In this document: positions 46,646 to 57,144 of the stretch, piece by piece
Position numbering within the stretch: position 1 is the stretch's first letter
How the letters are laid out: each line of letters starts with the position of its first letter
Origin: Albugo candida
Lineage: Eukaryota > Oomycota > Peronosporomycetes > Albuginales > Albuginaceae
NCBI GenBank assembly: GCA_905220665.1
Contig: CAJNAR010000148.1
Span: forward strand, 372,001-436,000
DNA length: 64,000 nt
Direction: 5' to 3'
The notes under the pieces: generated by a model
Databases searched by the model: none
The model's input: only the letters and a program-made list of their open reading frames with translations
Told to the model about the DNA's origin: nothing
Position numbers and translations under genes: made by a program

Positions 46646-47742
46646 CCTAAACTCACCCCATCCATTTTTTTGCCAGTCATATTTCATCAATTTAGCCAAC
46701 ATATTTGACAGATTTGATTATAGTGGAACTTGATGCAGGACGCAACCTGCAACTCCTGGCATTATGTCTTGTTGCTTGACAAATATGGCCTCTGGGAAGG
46801 CGACGGGTTTGTGGATTAGAAATCCGAGTTTGATTTTTTGCCTGGACATATCCAACGCTGAAGTATCTTTTTGTGCTGAATGATTGCGTGAACCTGATGG
46901 CCTTCCACTTCCCCTGATTGTCGGAGGATCTTGGATTGTTATGTTTGTGCTTAATTGTTCGCGAATTGAACTGTAAATGTGACATTGCCGATAAGATAGC
47001 TCCAAAGTTAGCAAATTAAAACTTTACTGTCTTTCTGCTTAAAGTTGTAGGTTGGCAATGATAGGTTGATGGGGGTTTCCTGGTTGAGCCACCATTGGAG
47101 TCAACGTCTCCTTCTGCAAGTGGCGTGTTGTGTTGGATTAGCTGATTAAATTTATGTTCACATGGTATTCCCAGGGCCTGCTGATGTACAACGGTGCAAG
47201 TGGTCCGTGGTAATTTGCTATTGTTGTTTCGGGTTAATTGATACTATTTGCGGGCTATAATCAATGCATGCTTTGATGTCTCTTGTCGAAGTACATGCCA
47301 CATTGGATTTTCAAATGTTATTGTGTCTACGCAGATGGATTATATTGCATTGGTTATTCTGAATTTTGTTAAATTGATTTGCATAAGAAAGCCTGATCCT
47401 ATTGTAAACAGACAGCAAATCACATGAAGTTTTTACCGATGTATTTCTAACGTTTCATGCGTCCCTTATAAGAAGTGCTACCATTATTGGAAACTGCACA
47501 AAGAACACACGCAAAGACTAATTTTTTAAAGGTATATTGGGAACTCCTTAGCAACTACCTTATGTCTCTCTACGACCGTTCACTGCCTATGACTCTTCAC
47601 GAGATGGTGATCTTCCACAAGTGGACATCTTCAACTTACCGTCGCTATAAATTCAGTAGATCCGGTTGGCTAAAAATATCAAATATGATTTGCTAAAATG
47701 ATGAAATAGGATTGGCTAAAAAATGGATGGGGTGAGTTTAGG
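46646..47742 (-). mobile_element. Non-autonomous MULE-like element E (about 1.1 kb)
   Basis: Inverted ends of about 62 bp at 46646-46708 and 47680-47742 begin CCTAAACTCACCCCATCCAT. The interior has only a C-terminal MULE fragment. Orientation is given by that fragment. Confidence 0.78.
46718..47014 (-). pseudogene. C-terminal MULE fragment in element E
   Basis: The minus strand reads IQDPPTIRGSGRPSGSRNHS and then AQKDTSALD. This aligns with the C-terminal tail of element F at about 49883-49975 (NDPATVASRGRPKGSRSTKR, DRYAFE), which precedes the zinc knuckle there. Everything N-terminal to this tail is absent. Confidence 0.6.
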
Positions 47743-47756
47743 AATTCCCATAAAAT

Positions 47757-47960
47757 ATGGAATCCGATATAGCCACACCCTCAGCTTAACTGGAAGCACC
47801 TTTATCCTTACCCCCCCCCCCTAAAATATCCCAAGTAAATGGGGACCGGTATCACCACACTCGCTAGATTAAATTAGATCAGGGAACCGGCATCGCCACA
47901 CACCCTAATTAAGGAATCCGATATAGCCATACACCCTAATTATCCAACTCGCTATACACC
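47757..47960 (+). repeat. Left terminal iterons of MULE F
   Basis: Four degenerate units of GGTATAGCCACACCC type with variable AT-rich spacers and a C-run at about 47810-47821. Same units as at 39479-39630. Confidence 0.78.
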
Positions 47961-48706
47961 TGCATACATTGCTATACGTACGCTAAGTGAATACACTGTT
48001 CTCACTATGCCACTTGCTCCACCCCCGGATCACAACTATGAGAACTATGAAATTGAAGAAGAGGCAATAAAAAACTTTGCGTGGCAAGAAGTCTATTCCA
48101 CAAAGAAAGCTCGCACAAAGGCCGACAAGTACGTAATTACTAGGAAGGTGTGGCTTTCTTGCGTTCATGGTGGTCGGTACAAAAACAAGGGCACGAGGAT
48201 CCGCCAAACATCAACGCGGCTTCTAATGTGTTCATGGTTAGTCACCATTCAGCGCCAACTGAATCAAAATTCTGTGCAAGAATGGCGAGTGAGTGTGGTC
48301 GTTGCAAATCCCAATCATGAAGCAGCAGAGAATCTTGCAGCATTCCCAGAAGCCAAGGTATTGAACCAGGTGCTGAGGCAGCAAATTTTGGACTTCACAA
48401 AAGATGGAGCCCCTCCTCGGTAAATTTTGAGTACGAGGAAGCGGTCTGATTCTACTTTCCTTGCCACCGGGAAGACATTTACAATGTTGAGAAACGTGAA
48501 CGAGCGGAATTTCTCCTTGGTCGTGGCCCTCTTGAAGCATTGCTGGACACACTAAAGAAAAATGCCATTAGGCATAAGCTTGATCGGGACCCTTCATCGG
48601 GTCAATTGACGCGCCTCTTAGTTGCACCTAAGCCTTGCATCTCGACAGACAATGATTTTTCCTCGGAAGGGGTTCTTATAGCAGATTTGACATACAAAAC
48701 CAACAG

Positions 48707-48770
48707 GTGAGTAAAATGCTTTGCAATCAATGTTTGCCGAACATCAACTAAGAGCAGACAAAATCATCAG
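48707..48770 (+). other. 64-bp intron 1 of MULE F gene
   Basis: Donor GTGAGT, branch-like CAACTAAG at 48744 and acceptor AAATCATCAG. Phase 2: AAC AG | G TTT. It lies inside the YKTNRFRM catalytic region, so splicing is needed to read the core. Confidence 0.78.
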
Positions 48771-49472
48771 GTTTCGAATGAAATTGCTCCCTTTGATGGA
48801 CGTGGCATGTCCAAACCAGTCATATCCCCTTTGAAATATTTTCTTGCGACACGAATAAGAAGATGGCTAATTTGGGCACTTGGACAAATGAGGATTGTTT
48901 TTTAAGATAGAATCACTGGGCCGATTGTCATTATCACTGACAGAAAATTGGATTCAATGGCTGCAATATCACTGGCTCTACCTGAAGCGAAGGATCTGCA
49001 TTGTATATGACATATTAATAAAAATGTCCTTAAACAGCACTCTACATAGGACGAAGGCTGAATTGAATTTCCCACGAAGTGGCACGTATTGTACTGCTCT
49101 ACCAATTCACAGAAATTAGAAGATAATTTGGTGCTTTCAAAGTTGCTATTAGTGAGACTGGCTATGCGTATCTACAATCCACATGGATTCCGCACAAGGA
49201 GAAATTAATCCTTGCCTGGACAAAAAGATAAAGCATTTTGGGCATGTAGCTACATCTTGCGTTAAAGGCGGACATGCAACCTTGAAGAATGGATCGCAGT
49301 TTCGAAAGGAGATTTGGCAACAGTTAATGAGAAATTGGTTCTCAAAGCTCAACAGCAGCGACAAAGAATAATTCAAAAGGTTGCATACGATAGTTCCCAC
49401 ATTATCGTCCGCCTTAGTGGGAGCTTCTGGACAATCGTGGATAGAAAGATTTCACATTATGCATTGAATGAA

Positions 49473-49550
49473 GTATGTAAGACTAGTGTATGAATACAGT
49501 TGTGTACAGTACTGACAACTTATGTACTGACCATATTTTGTTTTCTGCAG
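49473..49550 (+). other. 78-bp intron 2 of MULE F gene
   Basis: Donor GTATGTAAG, T-rich tract and acceptor TTTTCTGCAG. Joins SHYALNE to VSKQ; a small frame slip just downstream at about 49563 is needed to reach the SWIM domain. Confidence 0.7.
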
Positions 49551-50082
49551 GTCTCCAAGCAGTCCAAAAGGCACTATCGATGGAGAAAAATGAAAAGTGC
49601 ACTAAAACATTCACGAGCACTAAAGGATTGCCTTGCTCTCATGCCATCAAAGAGCTGGAAAAGATGGGGTCAATATTGCATGAAGCTCATTTTCATGAGC
49701 ACTGGTGGCTTTACAAGCCTGTACAACCCACACTGTATCCTGCAGTGCCTCTTCAGAAAAAAACAAGCTTTTCGGACATTATGGAAAATTTGCAAGAGAG
49801 TTATTCGGTCTTGCCTCCACACAGACAGCGCCTTTTTGAACAGGATCTCAATTGCCTCACACCTTTCCAAGCCCTGAAGTAAATGATCCTGCCACAGTGG
49901 CCTCACGTGGACGGCCGAAAGGATCAAGGAGTACCAAACGAGATCGGTACGCATTTGAGTATATTGAGAGGAAGGGACAGGAACTGCCAAAACGAAGATG
50001 CGAGGCCTGCAAACAAGAAGGTCACAACAGGCGCACATGTCCACAACTCAAAATTAATGAAACAAATCTGTAACTCAGTTTA

Positions 50083-50208
50083 GGGTGTGTGGTGATACCG
50101 GTTCCCATTTATTAGGATAATTAGGGGGTGTAACGGTACCGGTGTTTTAAGCTAAGTTAGGAGCGTGGCTATACCAAAAGTGGGGTGTGGCTATACCGAA
50201 TACCTGAT
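50083..50208 (-). repeat. Right terminal iterons of MULE F (inverted)
   Basis: Inverted copies of the left iterons, with about four units. Confidence 0.78.
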
Positions 50209-50323
50209 ATATTATTAACTTAGGTCCTAAATTCGCCTAGTCGATTCCCCCTTAGACAATGCTGATGATATCCTCAGATAATCCATCCGTTTAAGGTGCA
50301 TCACCTAAATTCGCAACCAAATC

Positions 50324-50506
50324 TATTGAAGCTGATGTCCCTGAACCAGTGTGGAACACATCAGGCTAATCAACTTTCAGCTATTGGACAATAAATTAGT
50401 GGCTGTGGGCGTTTAGAACGAGAAGGCTTAGACTAGCTAGTAAAGTGAACTAAGGACCTCCTACATTTAATATATCTTACTTTTCAAATTTTATCTAAAG
50501 TGCTCA
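50324..50506 (+). repeat. 5' LTR of copia C
   Basis: Starts TATTGAAGCTGATG and ends AAAGTGCTCA. Pairs with 54648-54830. Confidence 0.92.
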
Positions 50507-50509
50507 AAA

Positions 50510-50521
50510 GGTTATGAGCCC
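50510..50521 (+). promoter_or_regulatory. Primer-binding site of copia C, overlapping the gag start codon
   Basis: GGTTATGAGCCC is the reverse complement of the anticodon stem-loop of eukaryotic initiator tRNA-Met (GGGCTCATAACC). Such half-tRNA primers are known for copia-type elements. The gag ATG is at 50514-50516, opposite the tRNA anticodon. Confidence 0.82.
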
Positions 50522-51086
50522 AAATACTCAGAACGCGGTCGACGAACTCCTTGGCGAGGACAATTACTTTAGATGGGAGTTCAACGCGCGTATGAAGCTG
50601 ATGAAGAAGGGTTTGCTGCATCATATCGACAAGTCGGAGTCACTCAGCGAAGATCCTGCAGCTTTGGCAATCTGGAAAGTCAACGACCTTAAAGCCTTCG
50701 CAATCATTTCAATGTCAATCAGCCCGAGTCTCCAGGTAATGATCAGAGGCGCTTGTACAACCTCTCAGTTATGGGAGATTCTAAAGAACTTTTACCTTCG
50801 AAATAGTATACACAACAGAGTACGAAACCGGCGAAGACTTCATGAATTCCGAATGGAAAAGAGTCAGAATATTATGGAACATTTTATTAAATTTGATGAA
50901 TTATGCCTTTCGATGCAAGCTTGTGGGGATGTAATTAGTATGGATGAGCAATTAGTAATATTACTTGGGAGTCTCTCGGATGAGTACGATCCCATAATCA
51001 AAATTATCGAAAATGTGCAAGGGATGGATCTTTTTCAAGCAAAAGAAATGCTGCATCGGGAATATGCACTATTGGTGAAAAAATAG
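50514..51086 (+). CDS. Copia C gag, ended by TAG before the zinc knuckle
   Basis: Encodes 190 residues from ATG 50514 (MSPNTQNAVDELLGEDNYF). The copia gag core (UBN2-like) is recognisable: YFRWEFNARMKLMKKGLL, TTSQLWEILKNFYLRNS, LHEFRMEKSQNIMEHF and LVILLGSLSDEYDPII. The capsid protein forms the particle that packages the element RNA. The frame ends at TAG 51084-51086 (LLVKK stop). The same frame then continues without a break into the CCHC knuckle and protease, so the stop either limits pol expression or is a null mutation. Confidence 0.88.
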   Translation: MSPNTQNAVDELLGEDNYFRWEFNARMKLMKKGLLHHIDKSESLSEDPAALAIWKVNDLKAFAIISMSISPSLQVMIRGACTTSQLWEILKNFYLRNSIHNRVRNRRRLHEFRMEKSQNIMEHFIKFDELCLSMQACGDVISMDEQLVILLGSLSDEYDPIIKIIENVQGMDLFQAKEMLHREYALLVKK

Positions 51087-54000
51087 ACAGGAGAAATTGC
51101 TCTAAAAGCAAAAGCAATGAAGAAGTCGGAAAGATTCGACGCAAGAAAGTCTTTTCAAAAGAGTTACAAATTCGAAGGAAAATGTTATCACTGTAACAAA
51201 AGTGGACATAAAAAGACTGACTGTTGGAAGAATGTGCAACACAAGAAACAGTACAATGAACAAGCATTCACAGTGTGTGAAGACATGGCTGAAGGTTGGC
51301 TGCTCGATAGTGGAGCAAGCAGCCATATGTGCCCATTCAAAGAAGAGTTCAGTGAACTCCGACCACTCAAGAACCAAACGTATATCTCTATTGCCAATGG
51401 AAACAAAGTTTCAGCAGGAGGCATTGGTACAGTTCCAGTTATTCTGAAAAACAAAACTGCAATTCGTATTGAAGATGTACTATATGTACCAGATTTGGAT
51501 CGCCGATTGCTATCTATCCCAGCATTAGCAGAAAAAGGACTTAATGTCTCTTTTGGAAGAGGAGTTTGTGAAATCAGAGACAATGAACGAATTGTAACTC
51601 AAGTCACAAAAATGGGGAAGGTTTATGTGATGGAGTGTGCTATAAATGAATTAGCACTAGTTAGCACTTCTGGTAAAGAGATACCTGATCAACAATCATC
51701 AAGTTCCAGTGTATGGCATGCCCGATTGGGACATTTACCTACCAAGAAAATTGAAGCTTTGAAGCACTGCGTTGATGGTTTCAAGATGAACTCGATGTCA
51801 AAAGGAGAAAAAGACGAAGAAGTCGTTTGTGAAGGATGTATCAATGGGAAATCTTTTGTGCACCCGTTCCCAAAGTCACGCTATGGTCAAGTAAAGAGCA
51901 AGTCCGTTCTTCAACTTATACATAGTGACGTAATGGGACCAATGGAAACGAAATCTCAAGGTGGAGCAAGATTTATGGTAACTTTCATTGATGATTACTC
52001 TAGGTATGTAGTGTCATCTTTCATTCGACACAGATCTGAAGTGATCGATCGGTTCCTCGATTTCAAAGCAATGATGGAAAACCAACTGAATTCGAAAATT
52101 AAGTGTATCCGAACCGACAATGGTGGCGAATTTATCAACACTCGATTTGTGAATATTTGCAAAAGTGCCGGTATTATACACCGAACAACAGTTCCGTATT
52201 CGCCACAGCAAAAGGGACTGGCTGAACGAATGAATCGGACCATTACGGAACGTGCGAGATCCATGATGAATCACATGCAAGTAGAGAAGAAGTGGTGGGC
52301 TGAAGCCATGAATACCGCAGTTTACATCACCAATCGAGTTCCATGCGCCGCCTACCCAGAAAAGACACCATATGAGATATGTTTTGGGAGCAAGCCATGT
52401 CTTACTTATTTACGTGTATTTGGTGCTCGAGGTTTTGCTCATATTGAGAAATCACGACGGATGAAGTTGGACAAGAAGGCGGTCAAATGTATGTTCCTCG
52501 GATGTTCGGACAATATGAAAGGATTCCGCGTATGGAATTTTGAGTCGCAGAAAATCGAGATTACTCGTTCAGCGCAATTTCAAGAATTAGCCGAGACAAA
52601 ATATGTTGAGGTTGTTATTGGAGATAAATCATCCGAACAAAATCGAAATGATTGTCAGTGTGACGAAGTAAGCGAACAAATACCGATCAGGACAATTCCG
52701 CATGTCGAGAGCATGGATGTAGATCCGACTGAAGCGTCAACAAATGCGAACGAAGATTTGACGGGATATTCGACTCAGGGGCAGCGCTCTTTGGATGCTT
52801 ACCAGACATCTCCCAACGTCGATATGGATTTTACGGAAGTCGATTTTAGCACTATTCAGGCCATTGTGCCCAGGGGGAGACTGGATAATTTCGAAAGCTA
52901 CCCGGTTTCTGGAAACCCTAAAATTGGGCACGATATCCCCTTGGCACTTCCACCAGATCAATCGTCGCAAGCAATAGTACCAGTGGAACCGTCTACTTTT
53001 ATCGTTCCAGTAACAAATTCTAATACCATGAATCGTCCATCCAAAAGATATCGTATTGAAGACGAACAAGGGAATGCAGCGATAGAAGCTCCATCATCCT
53101 ATCAAGAGGCCCTGGAGTCACCTCAATCGGAATTATGGTATACTACGACTCAGGCCGAGCTTCAAGCACTAAACAAAAAACAAACGTGGACGGCCGTAAC
53201 GAAAAAGCCAGACAAAAAGGCTATCGGAACCAAATGGGTTTTTACAATTAAACGAAACGAAGACGGTGAAGTTGAGCGGTTTAAGGCAAGATTGGTGGCA
53301 CTAGGATATCGACAAACTTATGGTGTTGACTACACAGATACGTATTCCCCAGTCGCGAATTTAAACTCAATTCGTATTTTCCTGGCAATCTGCTGCCATC
53401 AAGGTCTTACCATTCATCAGTATGATGCTGATACGGCCTTTCTTAACGGTTATCTGGAAGAAGATGTGTTCATCTATCCACATCAAGGTGTTGAAAGCAA
53501 GCCAAACCAAATTTTCAAGCTCAATCGAAGTCTATATGGACTTAAACAAGCAGCTGTGTGTGACTTGGTTCAAGACAATATCAACTGTATTTGCTCAGAT
53601 GGGGTTTACAAAATGTCTATCAGACTCATGTATGTTTGTGCGCAAAGATTCCATGTCATGGGTTTATGTCACATTATATGTCGATGACATGCTGATCGGA
53701 GCCAAAACCATCGACTCGATCAAGAAAGTTGCAAACGAACTTTCGAGTCACTTCAGTCTAAAGATCCTGGGAAAGGTGCGATTTATCCTTGGTATTGAAG
53801 TGGAATACAAACAAGAACTGCGACAAATGAAGATCAGTCAAGCAGCTTGCATACGGAGAATGGTCGAGAAGTTCAACCAAGTAAACGCGAAGTCAGTATA
53901 TAATCCAAATGTTCCGGGGCTTTAATTAACGAAATCAGAAGAAAAAGATTTGAGAATGGAAAACCGACCATATCGCTCACTTGTCGGCTCTCTTCTGTAC

Positions 54001-54693
54001 ATCGCAACGGGCACAAGACCAGATATTGCTTTCACGGTTTGCCAGCTCAGTCGACACCTGGAGCAACCAAGTGAACAACACTGGAATGCAGCAATCCGTG
54101 TTTTGCGTTACCTGAAATCAACCGCAATGAAAGGAATATGTTATGAGGCTATGCCAGGAAATATCGAAGTCAGTGCTTACAGTGATGCGGATTGGGCAAG
54201 CGACAAGGAGACAAGAAGATCAACCTCCGGTATAATGGTGATGATAAACAACTCTCCAGTGATATTTAAATCAAAAGTACAGCAGAGTGTGGCTCTCAGC
54301 ACAGCCGAAGCTGAATATATTGCTATCTCGTTATGCATACAGGAAGTCATGTGGGTCAAAAGTTTATTATTAGAGTTAAAGGTGAGGATCGATGATTCAG
54401 TGGTCATTCATGAAGACAACCAAAGTGCAATTGCAATTGCCAACAACGATGGATACCAGAGTCGAGCGAAGCATATCGACATACGGTACCATTTTGTCCG
54501 TGAACAAATAAAGGCCAAAAAGATCAAGCTTCAATACATTGACACCAAGTATCAGTTGGCTGATTTTCTGACCAAGCCAGTGCCGACGAAGAAATTTGAA
54601 CAACTTCTGATTAAGTCCAACATTAAGAATTTATCGTCCAGGGGGAGTATTGAAGCTGATGCCCCTGAACCAGTGTGGAACACATCAGGCTAA
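51087..54693 (+). pseudogene. Copia C pol (knuckle, protease, integrase, RT, RNase H) with a frameshift and one stop
   Basis: In frame with gag after the TAG. CYHCNKSGHKKTDC is the CCHC knuckle (near 51183). WLLDSGASSHMC is the protease active site. Integrase: VWHARLGHLPTKKIEAL and CEGC (zinc site), HSDVMGPM, IDDYSRY, RTDNGGEF and SPQQKGLAERMNRT (catalytic D, D, E regions). RT: AIGTKWVFTIKRNEDGE, QYDADTAFLNGYLEEDVF and YGLKQAA. An indel at about 53558-53562 moves the reading to the frame ending at 53925, which carries the catalytic YVDDMLIGA. TAA 53923-53925 interrupts, and the same frame resumes from 53926 with RNase H (YSDADWASDKETRRSTSG, STAEAEYIA, EDNQSAI, KHIDIRYHF) to 54693. All key catalytic motifs survive. 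This copy needs three repairs to be readable, so it is probably inactive. Confidence 0.9.
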
Positions 54694-54830
54694 TCAACTT
54701 TCATCTATTGGACAATAAATTAGTGGCTGTGGGCGTTTAGAACGAGAAGGCTTAGACTAGCTAGTAAAGTGAACTAAGGACCTCCTACCTGTAATATATC
54801 TTACTTTCCAAATTTTATCTAAAGTGCTCA
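54648..54830 (+). repeat. 3' LTR of copia C
   Basis: Follows the GGGGGAG polypurine tract. The RNase H frame runs about 45 bases into it. Confidence 0.92.
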
Positions 54831-55750
54831 AAACAATCCGGACACCAAAACATAAGACTCTTATGAGGAAGCAGGACTTATAATTGGTAAGAGTGGTGAA
54901 ACTAAAATCAATCGGTTGCTGTACACGAAAGACCGTGTGATTCATACGACGAAGCATGCCAAGAAAAAGAATATCAAGACCTTAGCGAGGACGCGAATAC
55001 AAAACTCGTTCGTCAATCTGACGAACGTGATGAGGTTGATGGCAGGAAAAAGAAGACCGCTGATCCCATCGGCATTACCGTCGAGTCAACAGCTAAAACG
55101 TATAAGTCTAGTGACTCATTAACAGAGTCAAGTGGCGATGTTGGACATCGAGAGGAGCCATGAGTGGGGTCAGGGAAGTTCAAGAAGTTCAAGAAGCGCT
55201 GTGGATGGAAGAGTAAAACGACTGAGGCTTTAGCAATCAAGCCACAATGATCATGAAGACGCGATTTAATGGGAAGAAAGCACAACCCTATCACGCGAGA
55301 TTATTGGCGCGGTTTATCGCGTGGATCCAAAGAACATAAAGAAACTACGAAGAGCGACAATTGCGTGAAATGGGAGCGCGCTGCTGAATCGGAGATCGAT
55401 TCGCTCAAAGACAATGACACGTGGGAAATGGCATTGCGCACTGACGAGATGCGTCCTCTCCACACAAATTTGGTTTTCGAGACTGGGACAGATCTGACTG
55501 ACACGTCGAACGGTTTAGGCAAGTATGGAGGCGTGCGGGAGCGAGCATTCATTTGGACAAAATTACAGGCTGATGTTCGCCGCCACCATGGACATGATGA
55601 CTGGTAAAGTTATCGTCACATTGTCCGAGATATGGGGCGTGCCAACGCGTCATGGTGACGTATCTAATGCATAAGTCAACTCCTCGACAGAACCGGAACT
55701 CAACATTTACTTGTATATTCCACAGGGAAGAAATGAGTGAGCAGGAAGTA

Positions 55751-57043
55751 CAGTGCGATCCGGAAAAGATTGTCCGCTTTTCTTAATTTTTCGACTCATA
55801 ACCGCAAGCTTGCGCTTGAAATTGCACTAAAACATACTTTGGCATCCGAGGAACGTTTGCGTATTGCTGGAATGAGGCATGCTGGTACCAAAGTTGCAGA
55901 AATTTCCTGCAAGTCAGCGACAGATGCGACGCATCATGGAGAGATGATATAAAGAAAACGCATTTATGCCAAAGAAAGCCCTGGAAGGCCAAAAAAACTT
56001 TCAGAAAGGGACGTCAGAGCTCTAGTCCGCAGCACCAAGGGTGCAAGACGTTCAACTTTGGCCGAAATTACAATCAACATGCCAACCAAAGCTGTTCAGA
56101 CTGCAGTTTAAGAGATTTTACATGCCGCGTGTCTCTTTGCTCAAGTGGGGGCTAAAAAGCCTTTTTTGAACAAGTCACATACTGGTAAGAGGCTGGACTT
56201 TGCAGAAAGATACCATAATTCCACCATAGAGTTCTGGAAATCAATCTGCTGGACTGATGAGGCCAGCTTTCGAATTGGGAAGAATTTTCACCGACCTCTG
56301 GTCTGGAGATCTACCAATGAGAGGTACCAATCAGACTATCTGGTACCTTCTTACAAGTCAGGGCGTTCTCTAGTTTGGGTCTGGGGTACCTTTCAGGATA
56401 GCAAAAAAAGCCAGCTTGTGCGTATGTCACCAAATCGTCAAACAGCAGCTGACTTTGTCACACAAGTGTACGATGGTGAGTTGGCTGGCTTCTGGGAAGG
56501 CCTTGTCAATGCTGGAAGTGCCATACTCATGGAAGATGGTGCGCCTATCCATCTCGAAAAAGCGCCAGAAATATGGCGTGACGAGCGCAGCGTTGGCATG
56601 ATAGAATGGCCTGCAAACTCTCCTGATCTCAATCCCATTGAGAATGTATGGACAAAGATGAAAGCAGCCATTCAAAAGCTCCTCAAATCCTAAAACTGCG
56701 AGGAATTAGGGCTTTGATTTAAACAGACATGGTCTTCTATTGATCCATAGTGGCTACAGCATCTTGTTAGCTCCATGCCAGAGAGGATCAAAGAAGTAAT
56801 TGGAGCAAAAGGGGGTTCTATCGCTGGTAGCATGCATTTTTGCTATGTAGTTTATTTTCATCATAGAATCATCATTCAAAAAAAAATTCTGCAGGATTGC
56901 AGCTTTGTATACTGTAAAAGGTTTGTACCAGATTTCATGGGTAGATTACTCATCAGGTGTGTGCACCATGCTTCGGAAGTCAAAGTGATGGTTTCATAAA
57001 GCGGTAAAATTGGGGGGCGGACAATCTTTTCCGGAGGGTACTG
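55751..57043 (+). mobile_element. Tc1/mariner transposon in copia D
   Basis: Inverted ends CAGTGCGATCCGGAAAAG and, from the right, CAGTACCCTCCGGAAAAG are followed by ATTGTCCGC on both sides. TA flanks both ends (55749-55750 and 57044-57045), as expected for Tc1/mariner. About 1.29 kb with one transposase gene. Confidence 0.9.
55830..56693 (+). pseudogene. Tc1/mariner transposase with intact DDE core, broken N-terminus
   Basis: The N-terminal HTH reads LASEERLRIAGMRHAGTKVA in the 55737-55952 frame, which stops at 55950. The next segment, PGRPKKLSERDVRALVRST, lies in another frame, followed by a stop near 56110. The DDE domain is open from about 56113 and the longest ATG frame is 56145-56693. 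It has all three catalytic regions: CWTDEASF, MEDGAPIHLEKA and NSPDLNPIENVW (the DD34E pattern of Tc1). Two HTH domains bind the inverted ends and the DDE domain cuts and joins DNA. The stops and frameshift at the front make this copy inactive. Confidence 0.87.
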
Positions 57044-57144
57044 TACAGCGCTGTGAGGCTTAATACTCGAATCAAGTGGTATTTCGCCTTCAGCGCAGTT
57101 CTTACGGCTTAATACATGAAGGACGACTGTGAGCAAAATTACTA

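Larger units (their letters stand above)
48007..50072 (+). pseudogene. FAR1-type MULE transposase, element F, lightly damaged
   Basis: Start ATG 48007. The N-terminal FAR1-like domain reads WLSCVHGGRYKNKG, EWRVSVVVANPNHEAAEN and QILDFTKDGAPPR. An in-frame TAA at 48421-48423 (Gln codon changed) and a frame slip near 48460 follow. Then come VEKRERAEFLLGRGP and DLTYKTN|RFRMKLLPLMDV across intron 1 (first catalytic Asp region). Next are IVIITDRKLDSMAA (second Asp) and GHATLKNGSQFRKE, then intron 2. CTKTFTSTKGLPCSHAIKEL is a SWIM zinc domain and CEACKQEGHNRRTC a perfect CCHC knuckle; the product ends at TAA 50071-50073 in that frame. Breaks are also seen near 48830-48900, 49120 and 49563. It is the best preserved MULE here but not functional as read. 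Confidence 0.82.
47757..50208 (+). mobile_element. MULE-type DNA transposon F (FAR1-like, two introns)
   Basis: Left iterons (GATATAGCCACACCC, ACCGGTATCACCACACTCGC, ACCGGCATCGCCACACACCC) at 47757-47960 are mirrored by inverted iterons at 50083-50208 (GGTGTGTGGTGATACCGGTT, GGTGTGGCTATACC). Between them lies a near full-length FAR1/MULE/SWIM gene with two introns. The element starts about 15 bp after element E ends. Confidence 0.82.
50324..54833 (+). mobile_element. Near-complete Ty1/copia retrotransposon C
   Basis: Two LTRs of equal length (50324-50506 and 54648-54830, 183 bp each, extendable by AAA) differ at about five positions by my count, so this is a fairly young insertion. Order: 5' LTR, primer site, gag, protease, integrase, RT, RNase H, polypurine tract (CCAGGGGGAG at 54639-54648), 3' LTR. 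Only three coding lesions are evident. Flanks AAATC and CAATC may be a worn 5-bp target duplication. Confidence 0.93.

Noticed and set aside
50510..50521. tRNA gene fragment
   Set aside because: It matches only the complement of the anticodon arm and lies right after an LTR, so it is a primer-binding site. No cloverleaf is present.
53422..53925. Programmed ribosomal frameshift in the copia C RT
   Set aside because: The break lies inside the RT domain after YGLKQAA, where no copia element is known to shift, and another stop follows. A simple indel is the likelier cause.
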